A stretch of 64,000 nt of DNA from Stenotrophomonas sp. Ste86 (GCF_024519465.1 NZ_JALJRW010000018.1:1-64000), one strand, 5' to 3'. Numbered from the stretch's first letter, positions 18,891 to 28,174 are shown. Notes: generated from the letters alone by a model not told the origin. Translations and numbers: made by a program.

Positions 18891-19487
18891 TCAGGTCCCC
18901 GTCGGTCGATGCGCGCGCAGCGGCTCGCGACGATGGCCCACCCAGGGCACGTCCGGCAGCTGGTCGCCGTAGGTGTCGTGCACCCACTGGTAACTGCACA
19001 GGTCCTTGAGCAGCATGCTGGCACGCACGTCCACGTGCTCCATGGTGTTCTGTCCGATCTCGCGGAAGCCGAAGCTGCCATGGAACAGCAGCGCCGCATC
19101 GGCGCCATGGTCCAGGAACACCTCGCAGGTCAACTGCGGGTAGCGCAGCTCGGCGTAGCTCTGCGCGTCGGCATAGAACGCACGGCCGACACCGCCGCCG
19201 CGACGGCGACTGGCGACCACGATGCGGTCGATATAGAAGAATTTGCTGTCCAGCTGCTGCTGGAACCAGGCGAAGTTGCTGCTGTCGTGCTGGCTGTCGC
19301 TGCCGAAGCCGATCAGGAAGCCGGCCAGGTTGCCGTCGCGCTCGGCGACGCGGAAATATTCAGCGGTTTCGTAGAACAGGCGCAGGCGGGCGGCATCCAG
19401 CGGCAGGATGGCCAGGCCGGCGTTGTTGTTCAGGGCCAGGACGGAATCGAGCTCGTGCTCGCGCACGTCGCGGATGACAATCGACAT
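18891..19487 (-). CDS. GNAT-family N-acetyltransferase
   Basis: 198 aa. An acetyl-CoA-binding GNAT fold is indicated by IDRIVVASRRRGGGVGRAFY (motif A) and the downstream LLFHGSFGFREIGQNTM. Substrate unknown; it could acetylate a protein N terminus or a small molecule. The ATG at 19487 follows a CGGAG ribosome site. It ends 13 bases before minC and reads in the same direction, so it may be co-transcribed with the min genes. Confidence 0.85.
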   Translation of the reverse strand: MSIVIRDVREHELDSVLALNNNAGLAILPLDAARLRLFYETAEYFRVAERDGNLAGFLIGFGSDSQHDSSNFAWFQQQLDSKFFYIDRIVVASRRRGGGVGRAFYADAQSYAELRYPQLTCEVFLDHGADAALLFHGSFGFREIGQNTMEHVDVRASMLLKDLCSYQWVHDTYGDQLPDVPWVGHRREPLRAHRPTGT

Positions 19488-19624
19488 TGTGACTCCGTGG
19501 GGTAACGCGGTTGGCCCATCAAGGGGCCCTCGTCGGATTATTGCACGGGTGACCGGCCCCGGCGAATCGGGGGCCATGACTTATGTGGGAGTGCAGGGGC
19601 GCAGGTTCAGCCTAAGATGCGTCC

Positions 19625-20815
19625 ATGCTGGGATACCTGAGCCAAACCCGAGTACTGCGACTGGCCGGCCTGTTCACCTGGGTCATGGTCGGCCTGCCGG
19701 TGGTCTATTCCCAGTACGAATCGCTGCTGCGCCACCGCGGCGATGGCCTGGACAGCTGGGCGGTGTGGCTGTTCACCGCTTACCTGGCCTTCGGTGCGTG
19801 CTACTTCTGGCTGACCCGCGGCCTGCGCGATGGCGGCGGGCATTCGGCCTGGTACGACCGGGTGGTGCTGCTGCTGCTCACCACCTCGGCGCTGGGCGTG
19901 AGCTACCTGAGCGGGTCGGGCCTGGGCAGCATCCTGATGATGGTCGCCGCCGGGGTGATTCCGTGGATGCTGCAGGTGCGCGGCGGGGTGCTCTGGCTGT
20001 TGCTGAGCCAGCTGGCGGTGCTGCCGGTGTACTACCTGATCCTGCGCATGCCGCTGTTCGAAGCGCTGATGCAGTCGCTGCTGTACGGCGGCTTCTCCAT
20101 GTTCATCTTCGTGACCAGCCTGGTGGCGCGGCAGCAGACCGATGCGCGTGAAGAACAGCGCCGGCTCAACACCGAGCTGCGCGCCACCCGCGTGCTGCTG
20201 GCCGAAAGCGCCCGGGTCAACGAGCGCACCCGCATCTCCCGCGAGCTGCACGACCTGCTGGGTCACCACCTCACCGCGCTCAGCCTGAACCTGGAAGTGG
20301 CCGGCCACCTCACCGACGGCCAGGCCCAGGAACACGTGCACCAGGCCCACACCCTGGCCAAGCTGCTGCTCACCGACGTGCGCGAGGCGGTCAGCCAGAT
20401 CCGCGACAGTGGCGCCATCGACCTGGCCGCCGCGTTGCGCCCGCTCACCGAGCAGGTGCCCTCGCTGGACATCCACCTGGATATCGCCGAGCCCCTGAAC
20501 GTGGAAGACCCCGAGCGCGCCCATGTGCTGCTGCGCTGCACCCAGGAAATCATCACCAATGCCGTGCGCCACGCCAATGCACGCAACCTGTGGATCCAGG
20601 TCCGGCGCGAAAGTGAAGGCCAGGTGGTCATCCAGGCGCATGATGACGGCGTGGGCGCCGATGGCATCGTGGTCGGCAACGGCCTGCGCGGCATGCGCGA
20701 ACGTCTGTACCAGTGCGGCGGTGAGCTGCAGATTGAAACCCGCCGGGGTCAGGGCTTCCGCCTGCGCGCCTCGGTTCCCGGTGCGCCCGTGCTGCTGCTG
20801 GCCACCGTTCCTTGA
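19625..20815 (+). CDS. DesK/NarX-type sensor histidine kinase
   Basis: 396 aa. Five to six transmembrane helices (about 12-165) form the sensor, with no large periplasmic domain, as in DesK-type membrane sensors. A coiled-coil stretch (170-200) leads to the HisKA_3 box RISRELHDLLGHHLTAL with the phospho-accepting His209, then the HATPase domain with NAVRHANARN and DDGVGADG...GNGLRGMRERL. It presumably phosphorylates the response regulator encoded 11 bases downstream. The signal is unknown; DesK homologues sense membrane fluidity. Confidence 0.92.
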   Translation: MLGYLSQTRVLRLAGLFTWVMVGLPVVYSQYESLLRHRGDGLDSWAVWLFTAYLAFGACYFWLTRGLRDGGGHSAWYDRVVLLLLTTSALGVSYLSGSGLGSILMMVAAGVIPWMLQVRGGVLWLLLSQLAVLPVYYLILRMPLFEALMQSLLYGGFSMFIFVTSLVARQQTDAREEQRRLNTELRATRVLLAESARVNERTRISRELHDLLGHHLTALSLNLEVAGHLTDGQAQEHVHQAHTLAKLLLTDVREAVSQIRDSGAIDLAAALRPLTEQVPSLDIHLDIAEPLNVEDPERAHVLLRCTQEIITNAVRHANARNLWIQVRRESEGQVVIQAHDDGVGADGIVVGNGLRGMRERLYQCGGELQIETRRGQGFRLRASVPGAPVLLLATVP

Positions 20816-20826
20816 GGAGTGCGTTG

Positions 20827-21468
20827 ATGATTCGCGTCTGCCTGGTCGACGACCAAACCCTGGTGCGGCAGGGAATCCGCTCGCTGCTGGCGCTGGACGC
20901 CGGCATCGAAGTGGTGGCCGAAGCCGCCGACGGCCGCCAGGCGGTCGAGGTGGTGCCGCAGGTGCGCCCGGACGTGGTCCTGATGGACATGCGCATGCCG
21001 GTGATGTCCGGGCTGGAAGCGCTGCAGATGCTGTCCAAGCTGGGCCAGCTGCCGCCGACCATCATCCTGACCACCTTCGACGATGACCAGCTGGTGCTGG
21101 CCGGGCTCAAGGCCGGTGCGAAGGGCTACCTGCTCAAGGACGTGACCCTGGACCAGCTGGTCGGCGCGATCCGGACCGTGGCCGACGGCGGTTCGCTGGT
21201 GCAGCCGGCGGTCACCCAGCGCCTGCTGTCCGGGCTGGAGCACATGCGCAACGAGTTCGTCAGCCTGGACCGGCCCGACCCGCTGACCGACCGCGAGACC
21301 GAGATCCTGCGCCTGATGGCCAGCGGCTTCTCCAACAAGGAGATCGCCAACTCGCTGGGCGTGGCCGAGGGCACGATCAAGAACCACGTGTCCAACATCC
21401 TGTCCAAGCTGGGCGTGCGCGACCGGACCCGCGCGGTCCTGAAGGCCTTCGAGCTTCAGCTGGTCTGA
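20827..21468 (+). CDS. NarL/FixJ-family response regulator
   Basis: 213 aa. Receiver domain (1-120) with acidic pocket Asp8/Asp9, phospho-acceptor Asp54 (VVLMDMRMP) and Lys104 (GYLLKD), then a LuxR-type helix-turn-helix (LTDRETEILRLMASGFSNKE onward). The ATG at 20827 is preceded by GAGGAG that overlaps the kinase stop, so the two genes are translationally close. Partner of the upstream kinase; target genes are not evident here. Confidence 0.95.
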   Translation: MIRVCLVDDQTLVRQGIRSLLALDAGIEVVAEAADGRQAVEVVPQVRPDVVLMDMRMPVMSGLEALQMLSKLGQLPPTIILTTFDDDQLVLAGLKAGAKGYLLKDVTLDQLVGAIRTVADGGSLVQPAVTQRLLSGLEHMRNEFVSLDRPDPLTDRETEILRLMASGFSNKEIANSLGVAEGTIKNHVSNILSKLGVRDRTRAVLKAFELQLV

Positions 21469-21500
21469 GACGGGGCGCAGGCCGCTGTCGCAACCTGCGT

Positions 21501-21527
21501 CGCAGCCCTTGTGCGACAAGGGTTGCG
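21501..21527 (+). terminator. Hairpin after the response regulator gene
   Basis: A 12-bp stem CGCAGCCCTTGT/ACAAGGGTTGCG with one G-T pair and loop GCG, 33 bases past the stop. No T run follows, so it may be a transcript-stabilising hairpin rather than an intrinsic terminator. Confidence 0.5.
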
Positions 21528-21750
21528 GCAGGGTCAGGGCGGCCATCGGCCGAATCCGGCAAAGAAATATTGCGCATCCGCTACGTGCTGACGCGTGTGA
21601 TGCGTTATCTTTCCGCTCCTTGTCTATGCAAAACCGCTGCCGGCATGGATACCGGTGCGCCAATCCTGATCTACATACCCGCGAAGCCTGCTAGGATTGG
21701 CGCTTCGCTTCAATCAACCCGGCCGTGGGATCGGCCCCGGAGACTCCTGA

Positions 21751-22830
21751 ATGACCCGTATTATCGAGTTCCTGATCGCCTTGGGGATCGTGGCTGGCCT
21801 GTTCGTCATCATTGGCGTATGTCTGCCGGGCGAGCGCCATATTTCCGAAAGCATCGAGACCAACCGCAAGATGACGATCGTGTACGACACGGTCAACAGC
21901 CTGCGCCGCTTCAAGGACTGGAACCCGCTCTTGCTGCGCGATCCCGCCGTTGAACTGAAGCTGTCCGGCCCCGCTGCCGGCGTTGGTGCCCGCCTGGACT
22001 ACGTCTCCAAGGATAATTCCCTGGGCGAAGGTAGCTGGGAGATCACCGGTTCTGAGAAGAACAAGCTGGTGTCGATCAACATCGAGGATGCCACCAAGGG
22101 CCACGACAAGAAGACCAGCTTCACCCTCGAGCCGACCGGCAAGGGTGGCCGCAACGTCAAGATCACCCAGGACTACAGCGTCAAGTACGGCTTCAACCTG
22201 ATGGGCCGTTACGCGGGCCTGTACGTCAGCCGTCACATCGGTGACGACCTGAAGCTGGGTCTGTCGCGCATGGCCAACATGCTGGCCACCGTGCCGAACA
22301 TCGACTACCGCACCGCCGAAGCCCCGCTGACCGATCTGGCCATCGTGGACGTGCCGGTCGAGGACCTGCTGGTCGTCACCGCCGGTAACGTGGATCGCGG
22401 CCAGGAGACGATCACCAAGTCCATCAAGGACAACCAGGAGTGGATCAAGCGCGTGATGGAGGCCAACAACCTCGAAGCCGCCGGTCCGTTCCGCATCATC
22501 ACCACCGATTTCGGTGCTGAGAAGTACGCCTTCGACGTGGCCCAGCCGGTCAAGAAGAAGGGTGCTGACGGTGCGTCCGCTGAAGCCCTGACCGTCAAGA
22601 TCGACGGTGGTGCGCCGGTCAAGTATGTGCACGTTGCGCCGCACCGTTCGGCCCACGCGGCCTACACCGGCCATATGGCCGGCCTGGATATCGCCCGCAA
22701 CGCCCTGCGTGCGTGGTCGGTGACCAACGGCAACGAAGTGATCGATCGTCCGTACGAGTCCTGGAAGGACGGCGTGGAAAAGTCGTTCACGCCGGAAGGC
22801 ACGTACGACATCTACTGGGCCGTCAAGTAA
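21751..22830 (+). CDS. Membrane-anchored SRPBCC / GyrI-like two-domain protein
   Basis: 359 aa. An N-terminal transmembrane helix (about 5-27) is followed by an SRPBCC (START/polyketide cyclase-like) domain (about 30-185, with NSLRRFKDWNPLLLRDP) and a C-terminal GyrI-like/AraC effector-binding-like domain (about 195-358). Both folds bind hydrophobic or small ligands. No enzyme activity is evident. Lysine codons are unusually frequent for the region. Single gene with a strong terminator. Confidence 0.8.
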   Translation: MTRIIEFLIALGIVAGLFVIIGVCLPGERHISESIETNRKMTIVYDTVNSLRRFKDWNPLLLRDPAVELKLSGPAAGVGARLDYVSKDNSLGEGSWEITGSEKNKLVSINIEDATKGHDKKTSFTLEPTGKGGRNVKITQDYSVKYGFNLMGRYAGLYVSRHIGDDLKLGLSRMANMLATVPNIDYRTAEAPLTDLAIVDVPVEDLLVVTAGNVDRGQETITKSIKDNQEWIKRVMEANNLEAAGPFRIITTDFGAEKYAFDVAQPVKKKGADGASAEALTVKIDGGAPVKYVHVAPHRSAHAAYTGHMAGLDIARNALRAWSVTNGNEVIDRPYESWKDGVEKSFTPEGTYDIYWAVK

Positions 22831-22863
22831 ACCGACGGTTGCCGTGATGTAACGCACGACGAA

Positions 22864-22896
22864 AAACGCGCCGCTCCCTGCGGCGCGTTTTTTTTT
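22864..22896 (+). terminator. Strong Rho-independent terminator
   Basis: Perfect 11-bp stem AAACGCGCCGC/GCGGCGCGTTT (22864-22874 with 22880-22890) followed by a T run reaching nine T. Confidence 0.95.
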
Positions 22897-22931
22897 GCTC
22901 CCGACCCGGAGCGCCCTGGAAGGATGCACGC

Positions 22932-23303
22932 ATGCTCAACCTGGAACGACGCGCACGCAAACCCTCGCTGCTGGCCTGCCTCGGCGGCCTGCTGGCGGCC
23001 ACGGCGGTGGGCCTGTCGGCTTACGCCTCGCACGGCATCGCCGATCCGCTGGCGCAGTCGCACGTCACTACCGCCGCGCTGTATGCCTTCGGCCATGGCC
23101 TGGCGCTGGCGGTCCTCGGCCCCACCCAGCAGAACAGCGTGGGCAAGCTGGCGCTGTACGTGCTGCTGCTGGGCACGCTGCTGTTCTCGGGCAGCCTGGT
23201 CGGCGGCGCGCTGTGGCAGTGGAGCACGCAGTTGGCCCCGATCGGCGGCACCGCGCTCATGCTGGGCTGGCTGGTGTACGGCCTGAACGCGCTGCGGCGC
23301 TGA
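22932..23303 (+). CDS. DUF423-family small membrane protein
   Basis: 123 aa with four hydrophobic helices. The ATAVGLSAYASHGIAD segment near the N terminus and the FSGSLVGGALWQW region match DUF423 (YgdD-like) proteins, whose function is unknown. Preceded by GGAAGGA. It ends one base before the next gene, so the two are probably an operon. Confidence 0.85.
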   Translation: MLNLERRARKPSLLACLGGLLAATAVGLSAYASHGIADPLAQSHVTTAALYAFGHGLALAVLGPTQQNSVGKLALYVLLLGTLLFSGSLVGGALWQWSTQLAPIGGTALMLGWLVYGLNALRR

Positions 23304-23304
23304 C

Positions 23305-23979
23305 ATGCCGCGCTTCCGCCGCGGCTTCGATGTGCAGCACGCGCACGACTGGTTGAGTCGGCGCGATCGTCGGCTGGGCGCGTGGATGAAAAAGCTCGGC
23401 CCGATCAATGCGCAGCCGGGCTGGTCGAAATCCTTCGATCCGGTCGACGCGTTGGCGCGGGCGATCCTGTTCCAGCAGCTCAGCGGCAAAGCCGCCTCCA
23501 CGATCGTGGGACGGGTGGAAGTGGCCATCGGCAGCGCGCGCCTGCACGCCGATACGCTTGGCCGCATCGACGATGCCGCGCTGCGCGTGTGCGGGGTCTC
23601 GGGCAACAAGGCGCTGGCGCTGCGCGACCTGGCCCGGCGCGAGACCGCTGGCGAGATCCCGGATCTGCGCCGGATGTCGGTGATGGAGCACGACGCGATC
23701 ATCGACGCGCTGGTGCCGATCCGCGGCATCGGCCGTTGGACGGTGGAGATGATGCTGATGTTCCGCCTCGGTCGGCCGGACATCCTGCCGATCGACGACC
23801 TCGGCATCCGCAAAGGCGCCCAGCGCGTGGACAAGGCCGAGGCCATGCCGACGCCAAAGGAACTGCTGGCGCGCGGCGAAAAGTGGGGCCCGTACCGGAC
23901 CTATGCCAGCCTGTACCTGTGGCGGATCGCCGACTTCACGGTGGATCCGAAGGTAAAGACCAACCGTTCGCAGACGTAG
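23305..23979 (+). CDS. AlkA-like DNA-3-methyladenine glycosylase
   Basis: 224 aa base-excision repair glycosylase of the HhH-GPD family. The helix-hairpin-helix PIRGIGRWTVEMMLMFRLG is followed by DILPIDDLGIRKG, whose second aspartate is the expected catalytic residue. It lacks the N-terminal AlkA domain, as is usual for short bacterial members, and would remove alkylated purines from DNA. Starts one base after the DUF423 stop. Confidence 0.9.
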   Translation: MPRFRRGFDVQHAHDWLSRRDRRLGAWMKKLGPINAQPGWSKSFDPVDALARAILFQQLSGKAASTIVGRVEVAIGSARLHADTLGRIDDAALRVCGVSGNKALALRDLARRETAGEIPDLRRMSVMEHDAIIDALVPIRGIGRWTVEMMLMFRLGRPDILPIDDLGIRKGAQRVDKAEAMPTPKELLARGEKWGPYRTYASLYLWRIADFTVDPKVKTNRSQT

Positions 23980-23987
23980 AACATCCG

Positions 23988-24269
23988 GTAGAGCCGAGCC
24001 ATGCTCGGCAACGGCGCAGGACCCCGGTAGAGCCGAGCCATGCTCGGCTGCGCGCAGAGCCCGGTAGAGCCGAGCCATGCTCGGCTGCGCGCAGGGCCCG
24101 GTAGTGCCGAGCCATGCTCGGCTGCGCTGGCCCGGCAGGCAGAAGCTGCCGAGCATGGCTCGGCTCTACACGTTCGCTGGCCCGGCAGGCAGAAGCTGCC
24201 GAGCATGGCTCGGCTCTACACGTTCGCTGGCCCGGCAGACAGAAGCTGCCGAGCATGGCTCGGCACTAC
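23988..24269. repeat. Cluster of seven GTAG (SMAG-like) repeats
   Basis: Four direct units (GTAG at 23988, 24027, 24064, 24101) face three inverted units (CTAC ending 24169, 24229, 24269). All have the stem GAGCCGAGCCATGCTCGGC. The inverted units lie in a 50-base tandem repeat (from 24131, 24181, 24231), so part of the cluster arose by duplication. The last unit supplies the stop codon of the gene to its right. Confidence 0.93.
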
Positions 24270-25072
24270 CCGGTTTGGTGCCAGCACCAGTGCCACGGTT
24301 CGTAGACGATGCCATGCGGGTTGTCGCGCGGGTAGCTCAGCTGGAACCCGAAACGGTCCGCGTGCTGCTGCAGCCAGACAAATGCCGCCGTGTGTTCGAA
24401 ACCCTCTTCGGCCGGTGGCTCGCCGGGCGTGCCGATGTCCAGCGCGAAGCCGCTGTGGTGCTCGCTGTAGCCCGGGGCGGCATTGACCTTGAGGATGTCG
24501 GAAACGTCCAGGCCGCGCGCGCGTTTGCGCTCGAAAATGCCCAGCTGGTAGGCATGGCTGCGATAACCGGAGATCGCATCGAGCGCGATCCCATCTACCG
24601 CCGCCTGCTGGCGCAGGCGCTGCCACCCGCGCGCGGCACTGCGGCGCAGCCAGAGCGGACGGCGGTAGCGGTCGACGCCGGCCAGGTGCAGGTGCGCCGG
24701 TTCGGCCTCCAGCGCCAGGCCGGTTGCCTTTTCATACGCGTCTGCATCGATGCCGAGCTGTTCCAGCCGCTGTTGCAGGCCGCTGAGCGGCAGCAGGGAT
24801 GCGTCCGCCCTGCCGCGCCCTTGTGCCAGCCCTTGCGCGTCCAGCGCATCGAGCGCGGCCTCGATGCCGTGTTCGCGCATCAGCCGTGGCACCAGCGGCA
24901 GCACCCCATGCGCGGACACCACCGCCAGGTAGCGACCATCGCGTTTGCGCCGAAGCACCCAACGCGCCTGCGCCAGTGCACGCGCGTCGGCGTTGCTGCG
25001 CGCGCGCAGCAGGCCGCCGGGCCACAATTCGATGTCGGCGGTGTTGATCAGCAGGGCAGGGGCGCGGCGCAT
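24266..25072 (-). CDS. M15-family D-alanyl-D-alanine carboxypeptidase (VanY domain)
   Basis: 268 aa. The C-terminal VanY-type zinc peptidase domain (about 140-265) has SGYRSHAYQ, SEHHSGFALDIG and the last ligand motif EPWHW; it should trim D-Ala from peptidoglycan peptides. The N-terminal 130 residues are of unknown role and no signal peptide is clear. The stop codon TAG is contributed by the GTAG of the adjoining repeat, leaving a C terminus ...WHQTG. Confidence 0.87.
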   Translation of the reverse strand: MRRAPALLINTADIELWPGGLLRARSNADARALAQARWVLRRKRDGRYLAVVSAHGVLPLVPRLMREHGIEAALDALDAQGLAQGRGRADASLLPLSGLQQRLEQLGIDADAYEKATGLALEAEPAHLHLAGVDRYRRPLWLRRSAARGWQRLRQQAAVDGIALDAISGYRSHAYQLGIFERKRARGLDVSDILKVNAAPGYSEHHSGFALDIGTPGEPPAEEGFEHTAAFVWLQQHADRFGFQLSYPRDNPHGIVYEPWHWCWHQTG

Positions 25073-25081
25073 GGGGTCAGC

Positions 25082-25636
25082 TTAGTGCGTGCGGCCGGGC
25101 GCGGCCAGCGCCTGCAGGGCCGTCAGCAGCGCGCGCGGGTTCTCGGGGCTGATCACCAGCGCGCTGCCGTCGCGCAGCGGCAGGTACAGCACGCGGCTGC
25201 TGTCGGTGAGCAGGCAGAACGCCTTGCTGCGGTCGCGCATCCGGTAGTGCCCGGACTGGAATCCCGGCATGCCGTAGCCATTGGTCTTGGTCGTCGGCTT
25301 GAGGCTGCCATGCTCGGCCAGGTCCACCACGCGTGCGCGCTCCAGCACGATGTCCTGCACCGGCACGCGCTTGCGATAGAACGTGGAGACCACCTCCAGC
25401 TGACGGTCCTGCAGGCGGATGCGGCGACGGAAGAACATCGCGCTCAGCACGGCAGTGAGCACCACCAGGAAGGGCACGGTGAAGCCCAGTTCGTATGGCG
25501 TGCGCTGGTCCGATTGCAGCGTGGTGACCACGATCAGCGCCGCACTGGCCAGCATGGGCACCCACAGCCACAGCAGGTGCCAGACCGGGGCCGGGGCGAC
25601 GGCGAAGTCGTTGGCGGCAGGCGAGGGCGCGGCCAT
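25082..25636 (-). CDS. Membrane protein with bacterial PH-like domain
   Basis: 184 aa. Two transmembrane helices (about 18-38 and 50-67) precede a soluble part with the beta-rich pattern of bacterial pleckstrin-homology-like proteins (RLQDRQLEVVSTFYRKRVP and ALVISPENPRALLTALQ). PH-like membrane proteins often accompany other membrane-organising genes. It starts one base after the stop of the DUF4177-like gene and is the last of a four-gene run that begins with an SPFH gene. Confidence 0.75.
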   Translation of the reverse strand: MAAPSPAANDFAVAPAPVWHLLWLWVPMLASAALIVVTTLQSDQRTPYELGFTVPFLVVLTAVLSAMFFRRRIRLQDRQLEVVSTFYRKRVPVQDIVLERARVVDLAEHGSLKPTTKTNGYGMPGFQSGHYRMRDRSKAFCLLTDSSRVLYLPLRDGSALVISPENPRALLTALQALAAPGRTH

Positions 25637-25637
25637 C

Positions 25638-25814
25638 TCAGATCTCCTTCTTGAAGATCAACAGCGCCACGCCCATCGGTTGGGTCTGCAGCACGTTCAC
25701 CAGTTCCCAGCCGAGCTGGCCGTGCCGGTTGAGTTCGGCCTGCATCTCATCCGGCTTCAACCCCGTCCACGACGGTTGCAGCTCGACGGTCAAATAGCTC
25801 CAGCGCTTGCTCAT
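25638..25814 (-). CDS. Small DUF4177-like protein
   Basis: 58 aa, read directly from the sequence: it starts [16 protein letters not shown] and contains RHGQLGWELVNVLQTQPMG, the GWELV pattern of DUF4177 proteins. Function unknown. Its ATG overlaps the stop of the preceding ribbon-helix-helix gene (ATGA), and its stop is one base before the PH-like gene, so translation is coupled in both directions. Confidence 0.8.
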   Translation of the reverse strand: MSKRWSYLTVELQPSWTGLKPDEMQAELNRHGQLGWELVNVLQTQPMGVALLIFKKEI

Positions 25815-25990
25815 TCCTTGCTCTCCTTGCTCGAATCGGGTTTGGGAAGGCGGCCGGCCTTGCGCAGGGCATCGCGCAGGACGTACTCGATCTGCGCGTT
25901 GGCGCTGCGCAGCTCGTCATCGGCCCAGCGCTGCAACGCCGCCAGGATGTCGGCGTTGATCCGCAGCGGATAGGCTTTCTTCTCGCTCAT
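25811..25990 (-). CDS. Arc-type ribbon-helix-helix DNA-binding protein
   Basis: 59 aa, read from the sequence. [20 protein letters not shown] gives the beta strand and first helix of an Arc/MetJ-like ribbon-helix-helix, followed by [18 protein letters not shown]. Such proteins bind palindromic operators as dimers of dimers. It begins three bases after the SPFH stop. The operon promoter contains a perfect palindrome (26895-26911), so autoregulation is a reasonable inference. Confidence 0.82.
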   Translation of the reverse strand: MSEKKAYPLRINADILAALQRWADDELRSANAQIEYVLRDALRKAGRLPKPDSSKESKE

Positions 25991-25993
25991 GGC

Positions 25994-26863
25994 TCAGTAC
26001 AACGACCCGGCATTGATGACCGGCTGGGTGCCGCGGTCCGAGCACAGCACCACCAGCAGGTTGCTGACCATGTGCGCCTTGCGCTCCTCATCCAGCTGCA
26101 CCACGCCGTTCTTCTGCAGTTCGGCCAACGCCATTTCGACCATGCCCACCGCACCGGCGACGATGCGCGTGCGTGCGGCGATCACCGCATTGGCCTGCTG
26201 GCGCTGCAGCATCGCCTGGGCGATTTCCGGGGCATAGGCGAGATGGCTGATGCGCGCGTCGATCACCTGCACGCCGGCGTCGGCCAGGCGCTCGGCCAGT
26301 TCGTCCTTGAGGTGCTGGGAGATTTCGGCGGCGTGGCTGCGCAGCGACAGCTGGCCGTCCTCGTGCTGGTCGTAGGGGTAGCTGGTGGCCATCGCGCGCA
26401 GCGCCGATTCGGACTGGATGTGCACGAAGCTCTCGTAGTCGTCCACGTTGTAGACCGCCTCGGAGGCATCGACCACCTGCCACACGATCACCGCGGCGAT
26501 CTCGATCGGGCTGCCGTCCAGTTCGTTGACCTTGAGCTTGCCGCTTTCGAAGTTGCGCACGCGCTGGCTGACCTTCTTCTTGCTGAAGAACGGGTTGTTC
26601 CAGCGCAGACCGTTGTCCTTGACTGTGCCCACGTACTTGCCGAACAGGCTCACCACCACCGCCTGGTTGGGCTGCACGGTGTACAGGCCGGTCAGGCTGA
26701 GCAGGGCCAGGATGGCCAGCGCCACGCCGCTCAGCATCCAGGTGGGCGCCACCGGGAACGCGCGCGCGCCGGAGATGAACAGCCACACCGACAGCCCCAG
26801 CAGGACCAGCACCAGCAGCAGGAACGGCAGGCCGGACAGTGAGCGGAGGGTCTTCTCTTTCAT
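25994..26863 (-). CDS. SPFH-domain (stomatin/prohibitin-like) membrane protein
   Basis: 289 aa. Two N-terminal transmembrane helices (about 12-33 and 42-62) anchor a prohibitin-homology domain ([19 protein letters not shown] onward) and an Ala-rich coiled region ([20 protein letters not shown]). SPFH proteins form large ring scaffolds in membrane microdomains and often regulate proteases. The ATG at 26863 follows AAGGA. First gene of the four-gene unit with RHH, DUF4177-like and PH-like proteins. Confidence 0.88.
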   Translation of the reverse strand: MKEKTLRSLSGLPFLLLVLVLLGLSVWLFISGARAFPVAPTWMLSGVALAILALLSLTGLYTVQPNQAVVVSLFGKYVGTVKDNGLRWNNPFFSKKKVSQRVRNFESGKLKVNELDGSPIEIAAVIVWQVVDASEAVYNVDDYESFVHIQSESALRAMATSYPYDQHEDGQLSLRSHAAEISQHLKDELAERLADAGVQVIDARISHLAYAPEIAQAMLQRQQANAVIAARTRIVAGAVGMVEMALAELQKNGVVQLDEERKAHMVSNLLVVLCSDRGTQPVINAGSLY

Positions 26864-26883
26864 GGCGGGGCGTCCTTGGGTAA

Positions 26884-26925
26884 TTGAATCAAAAGATATC
26901 AAATTGATATCACAATGCAAGTTGG
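26884..26925 (-). promoter_or_regulatory. Promoter and palindromic operator of the SPFH operon
   Basis: On the minus strand TTGCAT and TATCTT form a plausible -35/-10 pair with a 16-base spacer. The 17-base perfect palindrome GATATCAAATTGATATC at 26895-26911 lies across the spacer and -10 element, so a bound repressor would block RNA polymerase. Confidence 0.6.
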
Positions 26926-26986
26926 TCTGCCCGCTTTCCGACCGACGCTCTAGAATGCCCTCCCGCCCCTGATGTCCGGAACCGCC

Positions 26987-28174
26987 ATGACCACGCTCGG
27001 TACGCCGCTGTCTCCCTCCGCCACCCGCGTCCTGCTGCTGGGCTCGGGCGAACTGGGCAAGGAGGTCGCCATCGAGCTGCAGCGGCTGGGGGTGGAGGTG
27101 ATCGCCGCCGACCGCTACGCCGACGCGCCGGCGATGCAGGTCGCCCACCGCGCGCATGTGATCGACATGCTCGATGCGATGGCGCTGCGCGCGCTGATCG
27201 CCAAGGAGCAGCCGCACCTGATCGTGCCGGAGATCGAAGCGATCCATACCGAAACCCTGGTCCAGCTGGAGCAGGAAACCGGCCAGCGCGTGGTGCCCAC
27301 CGCGCGTGCCGCACGCCTGACCATGGACCGCGAAGGCATCCGCCGGCTCGCCGCCGAAACCCTCGGCCTGCCGACGTCGCCCTACCGGTTCGTGGATACC
27401 GAGGCCGACTACCGCGCCGCCGTGGCCGCCATCGGCCTGCCGTGCGTGGTCAAGCCGGTGATGTCCTCCTCGGGCAAGGGCCAGAGCACGCTGCGCAGCG
27501 AGAGCGACATCGCCCCGGCCTGGGAATACGCGCAGACCGGCGGTCGCGCCGGCGCCGGCCGCTGCATCGTCGAAGGCTTCATCGACTTCGAGCACGAAAT
27601 CACCCTGCTCACCGTGCGCCACGCCGCGGGCACCTCGTTCTGCGCGCCGATCGGGCACTGGCAGAAGGACGGCGACTACCGCGAAAGCTGGCAGCCGCAG
27701 CCGATGTCGCCGCGCGCGCTGGCGCGTGCCGAAGCCATCTCGCAGGCGATCACCGACGACCTGGGGGGCTGGGGCCTGTTCGGGGTGGAGCTGTTCGTGA
27801 AGGGCGACGAGGTGTGGTTCAGCGAAGTCTCGCCGCGCCCGCACGACACCGGCCTGGTCACCCTGGCATCGCAGGAACTGAGCGAATTCGCGCTGCATGC
27901 GCGCGCCATCCTCGGCCTGCCGATTCCGCTGATCCGCCAGAACGGTCCCTCGGCGTCGTGCGCGATGCTGGCCCATGGCGAAGGCGTGCCGTTCTTCAGC
28001 AACGTCGCCGCCGCGCTGGAACATCCGGATTCGTCGCTGCGCCTGTTCGGCAAGCCCACCGTGCATGGCCATCGCCGCGTCGGCGTGACCTTGGCGCGGG
28101 GGGGCGATATCGAGGACGCGCGGAAGATCGCGCGTGAGGCGGCCGAGGCGATCGGGATCGAACTGCACTCCTGA
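26987..28174 (+). CDS. purT: Formate-dependent phosphoribosylglycinamide formyltransferase
   Basis: 395 aa ATP-grasp enzyme that makes formyl-GAR from GAR, formate and ATP in purine synthesis, an alternative to Pur[21 protein letters not shown] opens the N-terminal domain; the ATP-grasp core shows [14 protein letters not shown] and ERH-type downstream motifs such as [21 protein letters not shown] chose the ATG at 26987 because [15 protein letters not shown] matches the E. coli PurT N terminus; an ATG at 26972 adds five residues. Divergent from the SPFH operon. Confidence 0.95.
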   Translation: MTTLGTPLSPSATRVLLLGSGELGKEVAIELQRLGVEVIAADRYADAPAMQVAHRAHVIDMLDAMALRALIAKEQPHLIVPEIEAIHTETLVQLEQETGQRVVPTARAARLTMDREGIRRLAAETLGLPTSPYRFVDTEADYRAAVAAIGLPCVVKPVMSSSGKGQSTLRSESDIAPAWEYAQTGGRAGAGRCIVEGFIDFEHEITLLTVRHAAGTSFCAPIGHWQKDGDYRESWQPQPMSPRALARAEAISQAITDDLGGWGLFGVELFVKGDEVWFSEVSPRPHDTGLVTLASQELSEFALHARAILGLPIPLIRQNGPSASCAMLAHGEGVPFFSNVAAALEHPDSSLRLFGKPTVHGHRRVGVTLARGGDIEDARKIAREAAEAIGIELHS

